DNA from: Pseudomonadota bacterium
Lineage (GTDB): Bacteria; Myxococcota_A; Bradymonadia; UBA4248
Direction of reading: 5' to 3'
Length of the DNA stretch: 7,434 nucleotides
Assembly: GCA_009786045.1 (NCBI GenBank)
Contig: WQTY01000013.1
Location: forward strand, 1-7,434
Shown here one piece after another: positions 6,077 to 7,434 of the stretch (positions are counted from its first letter, which is position 1; each line of letters begins with the position of its first letter). The translations under genes and the position numbers were made by a program. Under the pieces are notes generated by a model that was not told the origin of the DNA, ran no database searches, and was given only the letters and a program-made list of their open reading frames with translations.

Positions 6077-6296
6077 CACACAAGAAGCACTCATCGAATA
6101 CATCGTACAGGATATCATCCTGTTCCTGACACAAGATAATGCTATTGAAATTGATGCAGCCATGATGATGTTCTATAATTCGCAGACATATTTAAAGCTA
6201 TATGATATTGAAACTGGACTATACCTTGAAGGCTCTGCATATGTTTATGAATTTTTAAAAGAAGAGTTGAATGTGCAGGACAATGCGGTTTGTTAG
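6069..6296 (+). CDS. Small acidic protein, third member of the DUF3791-DUF3990 cassette
   Basis: 75 residues. ATG 6,069 overlaps the DUF3990 stop by 8 bp and has GAGG at 6,056-6,059, nine bases upstream. A longer in-frame frame from 6,003 would overlap DUF3990 by 74 bases and lacks such support. The sequence is helical and acidic: IEYIVQDIILFLTQDN (9-24), then DAAMMMFYNSQTYLKLYD (32-49), and a conserved-looking end GLYLEGSAYVYEFLKEEL (53-70). Small proteins of this type (the TGLYLEGSAYVYE pattern) are, from memory, regular neighbours of DUF3990 genes. It may be a second antitoxin-like or chaperone-like partner; function is unknown. It ends 108 bases before the helicase gene. Confidence 0.8.
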   Translation: MNSTQEALIEYIVQDIILFLTQDNAIEIDAAMMMFYNSQTYLKLYDIETGLYLEGSAYVYEFLKEELNVQDNAVC

Positions 6297-6404
6297 TCGT
6301 TTCCGACTGTCGTCGATCTGTAGAACTTTTGCTTAATGACTATCGATTTTCGACAACAACACAAAGAATAGTCCTCCCGCCCAACCATTACAGAGAGAAG
6401 CAGC

Positions 6405-7434
6405 ATGTTTAACCCAGCAGTCGCCGCGCAGAGAATCAAGAATGACTACATTGGATACCTGTCGACTTCGTTTCGTTTTAGCGACCAGACACAGCAGAGA
6501 CGTTTGCTTGAGGAACTTGATAAAACTGTTTCTAACGGGCCTTTCGTAGAGATCAAAGACGCTTTTGTCACTGGCAAGTCTATAGCTGATTTGATTGATA
6601 ACGGCACTTTGTCGCCGCTGTTTAGAAAGTTAGAAAGCGACAAGCACGCGAATTATGCGCGAAAACTCCCCGTCGAACGCCCGCTGTATCTTCACCAGGA
6701 AAAAGCCATAGAAAAAATAGTCGCAGGCGAAAACATCGTGGTGTCGACAGGAACGGGCAGCGGCAAGACGCACTGCTTTATCATTCCTGTTTTGGATACC
6801 CTTTTGCGCGAGCAGGCTGCTGGCACACTTTGCGAAGGCGTGCGAGCTATATTCGTTTACCCGATGAACGCACTCGCCAATGACCAAATCAAGGGATTGC
6901 GCGAAATCCTTATGGCATACCCACGTATTACTTTCGGTGTCTATAACGGCGGCACAGAACACAAAGAGGCAGACGCAATCAAGCTATACGAAGCAATGTA
7001 TGCCAACGAAAAGTACCCAGAGCTTAGGAAGCGTTTGCCGAACGAATTGCTGTCGCGCGAAGAAATGAAAAAGAAACCGCCGCACATTTTGTTTACCAAT
7101 TATGCCATGCTTGAGCACATGCTCTTTCGGCCGGGCGATGACGGCATTTTTTCGAATTCCAACTTTAAGTATGTCATTTTAGACGAAGCACATGTGTATG
7201 CTGGCGCAAAAGGTATCGAAACCGCTCTGCTCATGGGGCGCCTTAAAGGCAGAATTCGCAGTGAAGGAACGCCGCAGTTTATTCTTACCTCGGCAACACT
7301 CGGCGGTGACATGCCAGAGAGCAATGCAAGGGTCGTCGAGTTTGCAAGTCGGTTGACGGGGTGCGAGTTTTTTCAAGACGCCGTCATTACGGCCTATCGT
7401 GATACCGCAAGGATGTCAGGTGCCTGCATGACAT
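6405..7434 (+). CDS. Superfamily 2 DEAH-box helicase, DruE-like, partial (3' end outside window)
   Basis: 343 residues are visible. ATG 6,405 is the first start after an in-frame TAG (6,369-6,371), with a weak ribosome-binding site (GAGAGAAG, 6,393-6,400). Residues 1-90 form a family-specific N-terminus (FNPAVAAQRIKNDYIGYLSTSF, then a VERPLYLHQ segment before the ATPase). Helicase motifs are Q98, motif I TGTGSGKT (115-122), Ia VYPMNALANDQ (151-161), a PHILFTNYAMLEHML segment (226-240), motif II DEAH (260-263) and motif III SAT (296-298). The RecA-like domain 2 and any C-terminal region lie beyond the window. Helicases with this N-terminal half often carry a C-terminal DUF1998 domain and occur in defence loci, including Druantia DruE. 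Role: ATP-dependent translocation on or remodelling of nucleic acid, with the preceding large protein as likely partner. The motifs are directly visible; the DruE link is inference. Confidence 0.9.
   Translation, partial: MFNPAVAAQRIKNDYIGYLSTSFRFSDQTQQRRLLEELDKTVSNGPFVEIKDAFVTGKSIADLIDNGTLSPLFRKLESDKHANYARKLPVERPLYLHQEKAIEKIVAGENIVVSTGTGSGKTHCFIIPVLDTLLREQAAGTLCEGVRAIFVYPMNALANDQIKGLREILMAYPRITFGVYNGGTEHKEADAIKLYEAMYANEKYPELRKRLPNELLSREEMKKKPPHILFTNYAMLEHMLFRPGDDGIFSNSNFKYVILDEAHVYAGAKGIETALLMGRLKGRIRSEGTPQFILTSATLGGDMPESNARVVEFASRLTGCEFFQDAVITAYRDTARMSGACMT

Noticed and set aside
1..7434. CRISPR array, tRNA or rRNA genes
   Set aside because: No regularly spaced short repeats and no tRNA or rRNA-like segments were seen on either strand.

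Overview
The window looks like a bacterial defence island in a Gram-negative, moderately GC-rich genome. The left flank (a partial Cys-rich exported-type protein and a GC-rich dispersed repeat) has the flavour of a deltaproteobacterial or myxobacterial-type genome. That assignment is an impression, not a demonstration. From about 2,200 onward the sequence is clearly more AT-rich, as expected for laterally acquired defence genes.

Left part (1-2,529). A plus-strand gene fragment (1-516) encodes a Cys-rich protein. It converges on a minus-strand gene (793-1,902, conserved N-terminus out of frame up to 1,960) of a recognisable but unnamed family. That gene lies between two direct copies of a 98-bp repeat (676-773 and 2,087-2,184, 6 mismatches), each holding two GC-rich hairpins. 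To its right, on the minus strand, is the decayed C-terminal tail of a type I restriction subunit HsdR (2,282-2,416). The rest of hsdR is gone, so this was probably a defence locus before the present system arrived.

Right part (2,530-7,434). A sigma70-like promoter and a good ribosome-binding site lead into a tightly packed plus-strand run. First comes a 935-residue protein with a helical N-terminal third and a beta-rich remainder. It overlaps by ATGA a DUF3791 protein, which overlaps by TAATG a DUF3990 protein (ADP-ribosyltransferase-like fold), which overlaps by 8 bp a third small protein. After a 108-bp gap comes the N-terminal 343 residues of a large superfamily 2 DEAH helicase, cut by the window end. 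A large protein of unknown function next to a large helicase resembles the two-gene Druantia type III layout (DruH-DruE). Here a three-gene ADP-ribosyltransferase-type cassette is embedded between the two and translationally coupled to the first.

The most distinctive detail is a run of eight G at 5,550-5,557, at the end of the DUF3791 gene. It also serves as the ribosome-binding region of the DUF3990 gene. Reading it with a -1 shift, or adding one G, would fuse DUF3791 in frame to DUF3990. Functional roles are inferred from family resemblance and layout; no searches could be run.
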